64,000 nucleotides of DNA from Dimorphilus gyrociliatus. Taxonomy: Eukaryota > Annelida > Polychaeta > Dinophilidae. Of this stretch, positions 63,601-64,000 are shown piece by piece. Position 1 is the stretch's first letter. Every line of letters starts with the position of its first letter. The stretch is from positions 248,001 to 312,000 of the forward strand of contig CAJFCJ010000025.1 in the NCBI GenBank assembly GCA_904063045.1, written 5' to 3'. The translations under genes were made by a program, and so were the position numbers. Under the pieces are notes generated by a model. The model was not told the DNA's origin. It made no database searches and saw nothing but the letters and a program-made list of their open reading frames with translations.

Positions 63601-64000
63601 ATGTTAGGCTTAATTGGATAAATGCGGATAATTTTTTTTTCTCGTAAGATTAAAATTGACAACAACTTAATACCCTTTTTTACTATGTATAATATAAACT
63701 ATTAGATATATATAATATGCTTTTTAGGCTGCACGTGGCTTAATGCTGTATATACGTATACATACATTAGATTGTTAAAGAAGCTAATTAAAGAAAATCC
63801 AACCAAAATTTTATTCATTAAAACGACAATATATCTTCGTTATATTTTTAACATTTTTATTATTGTTATTGTTATTATTGGAAGAAAATATGAGTTGGAG
63901 ATGATTATATGTTTAATATAAAAATCAAAGAACCAGGCCTATAACCTTGTACAAAAATCTTTAATTGATTTTTATGCAATTAAAGTTAAGATTTCATTAC
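60640..64000. other. Flank beyond the HELZ2-like gene, no supported gene
   Basis: AT-rich with a TA run near 63283-63300. The missing first exon(s) of the HELZ2-like gene should lie here or beyond the window. A 60815-60935 patch read on the minus strand looks like a decayed coding fragment (LDEQLLRD, stop, EDAEYVDKLTSEIAPIG). Two CGCCATCT octamers lie at 61231 and 62034. Confidence 0.4.
63283..63320. repeat. TA microsatellite
   Basis: TA dinucleotide run followed by a TATACAGTATA unit. Confidence 0.9.

Noticed and set aside
1-64000. CRISPR arrays, bacterial operons, viral genomes
   Set aside because: No spaced direct repeats of CRISPR type, no compact intronless gene runs and no viral protein signatures were seen; the DNA is animal nuclear.
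1-64000. tRNA or rRNA genes
   Set aside because: No clear A-box/B-box pair with a foldable cloverleaf and no rRNA-like conserved block was noticed; a tRNAscan-SE run would be decisive.

Overview
The window is AT-rich eukaryotic (animal) DNA. Its genes are built from spliced exons with GT-AG introns, it is full of TA, CT and GT microsatellites, and it has long gene-poor stretches. The gene content is that of a bilaterian animal: a GPI-anchored three-Ig cell-adhesion protein, a Delta/Serrate-like membrane ligand, a HELZ2-like zinc-finger/RNB protein, a class V aminotransferase and a small secreted peptide. A lophotrochozoan (annelid-like) invertebrate is my guess from gene content and base composition; nothing in the window proves it.

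Layout. 1-7.2 kb: no convincing gene. 7.25-7.53 kb (+): one probable terminal exon of an unrecognised membrane protein. 8.7-11.1 kb (-): two or three exons of an unrecognised membrane protein. 11.1-20.3 kb: gene desert with microsatellites and small GC-richer islands. 20.36-36.70 kb (+): a lachesin/IgLON-type gene of eight coding exons that I could join in frame from signal peptide to GPI signal (414 residues), with introns up to 4.9 kb. 36.7-40.8 kb: microsatellite-rich spacer. 40.83-45.49 kb (-): a complete eight-exon gene for a PLP-dependent class V aminotransferase of the isopenicillin-N-epimerase-like group (420 residues). 45.5-49.6 kb: spacer. 49.62-49.94 kb (+): a two-exon, 79-residue secreted peptide precursor with a Gly-Lys-Arg processing site. 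51.92-54.70 kb (-): a divergent DSL-domain membrane protein; one of its introns holds an antisense, intronless, broken cytochrome P450 copy (52.35-53.43 kb). 55.41-60.62 kb (-): a HELZ2-like protein (at least 1575 residues, N-terminus not found) with three CCCH modules, an OB-like region, an RNB domain and a helicase start; the catalytic motifs of both enzyme modules look lost. 60.7-64 kb: no gene found.

The genes do not form one pathway. Two (the Ig protein and the DSL ligand) are cell-surface proteins of cell-cell contact, and the peptide gene is probably neurosecretory. The contrast in architecture is clear: the adhesion gene has multi-kilobase introns and a large empty flank, while the HELZ2-like, DSL and peptide genes have mostly 59-120 base introns.

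The observations most worth following are the HELZ2-like protein with two apparently dead catalytic modules, the DSL ligand without EGF repeats, the P450 retrocopy, the in-phase Tyr-rich acidic exon in the Ig gene, the GKR-containing peptide, and three over-represented octamers (AGATGGCG, TAGGCCTA, TAGGCGTC). All exon joins were made by eye from reading frame and splice sites, without transcript data.
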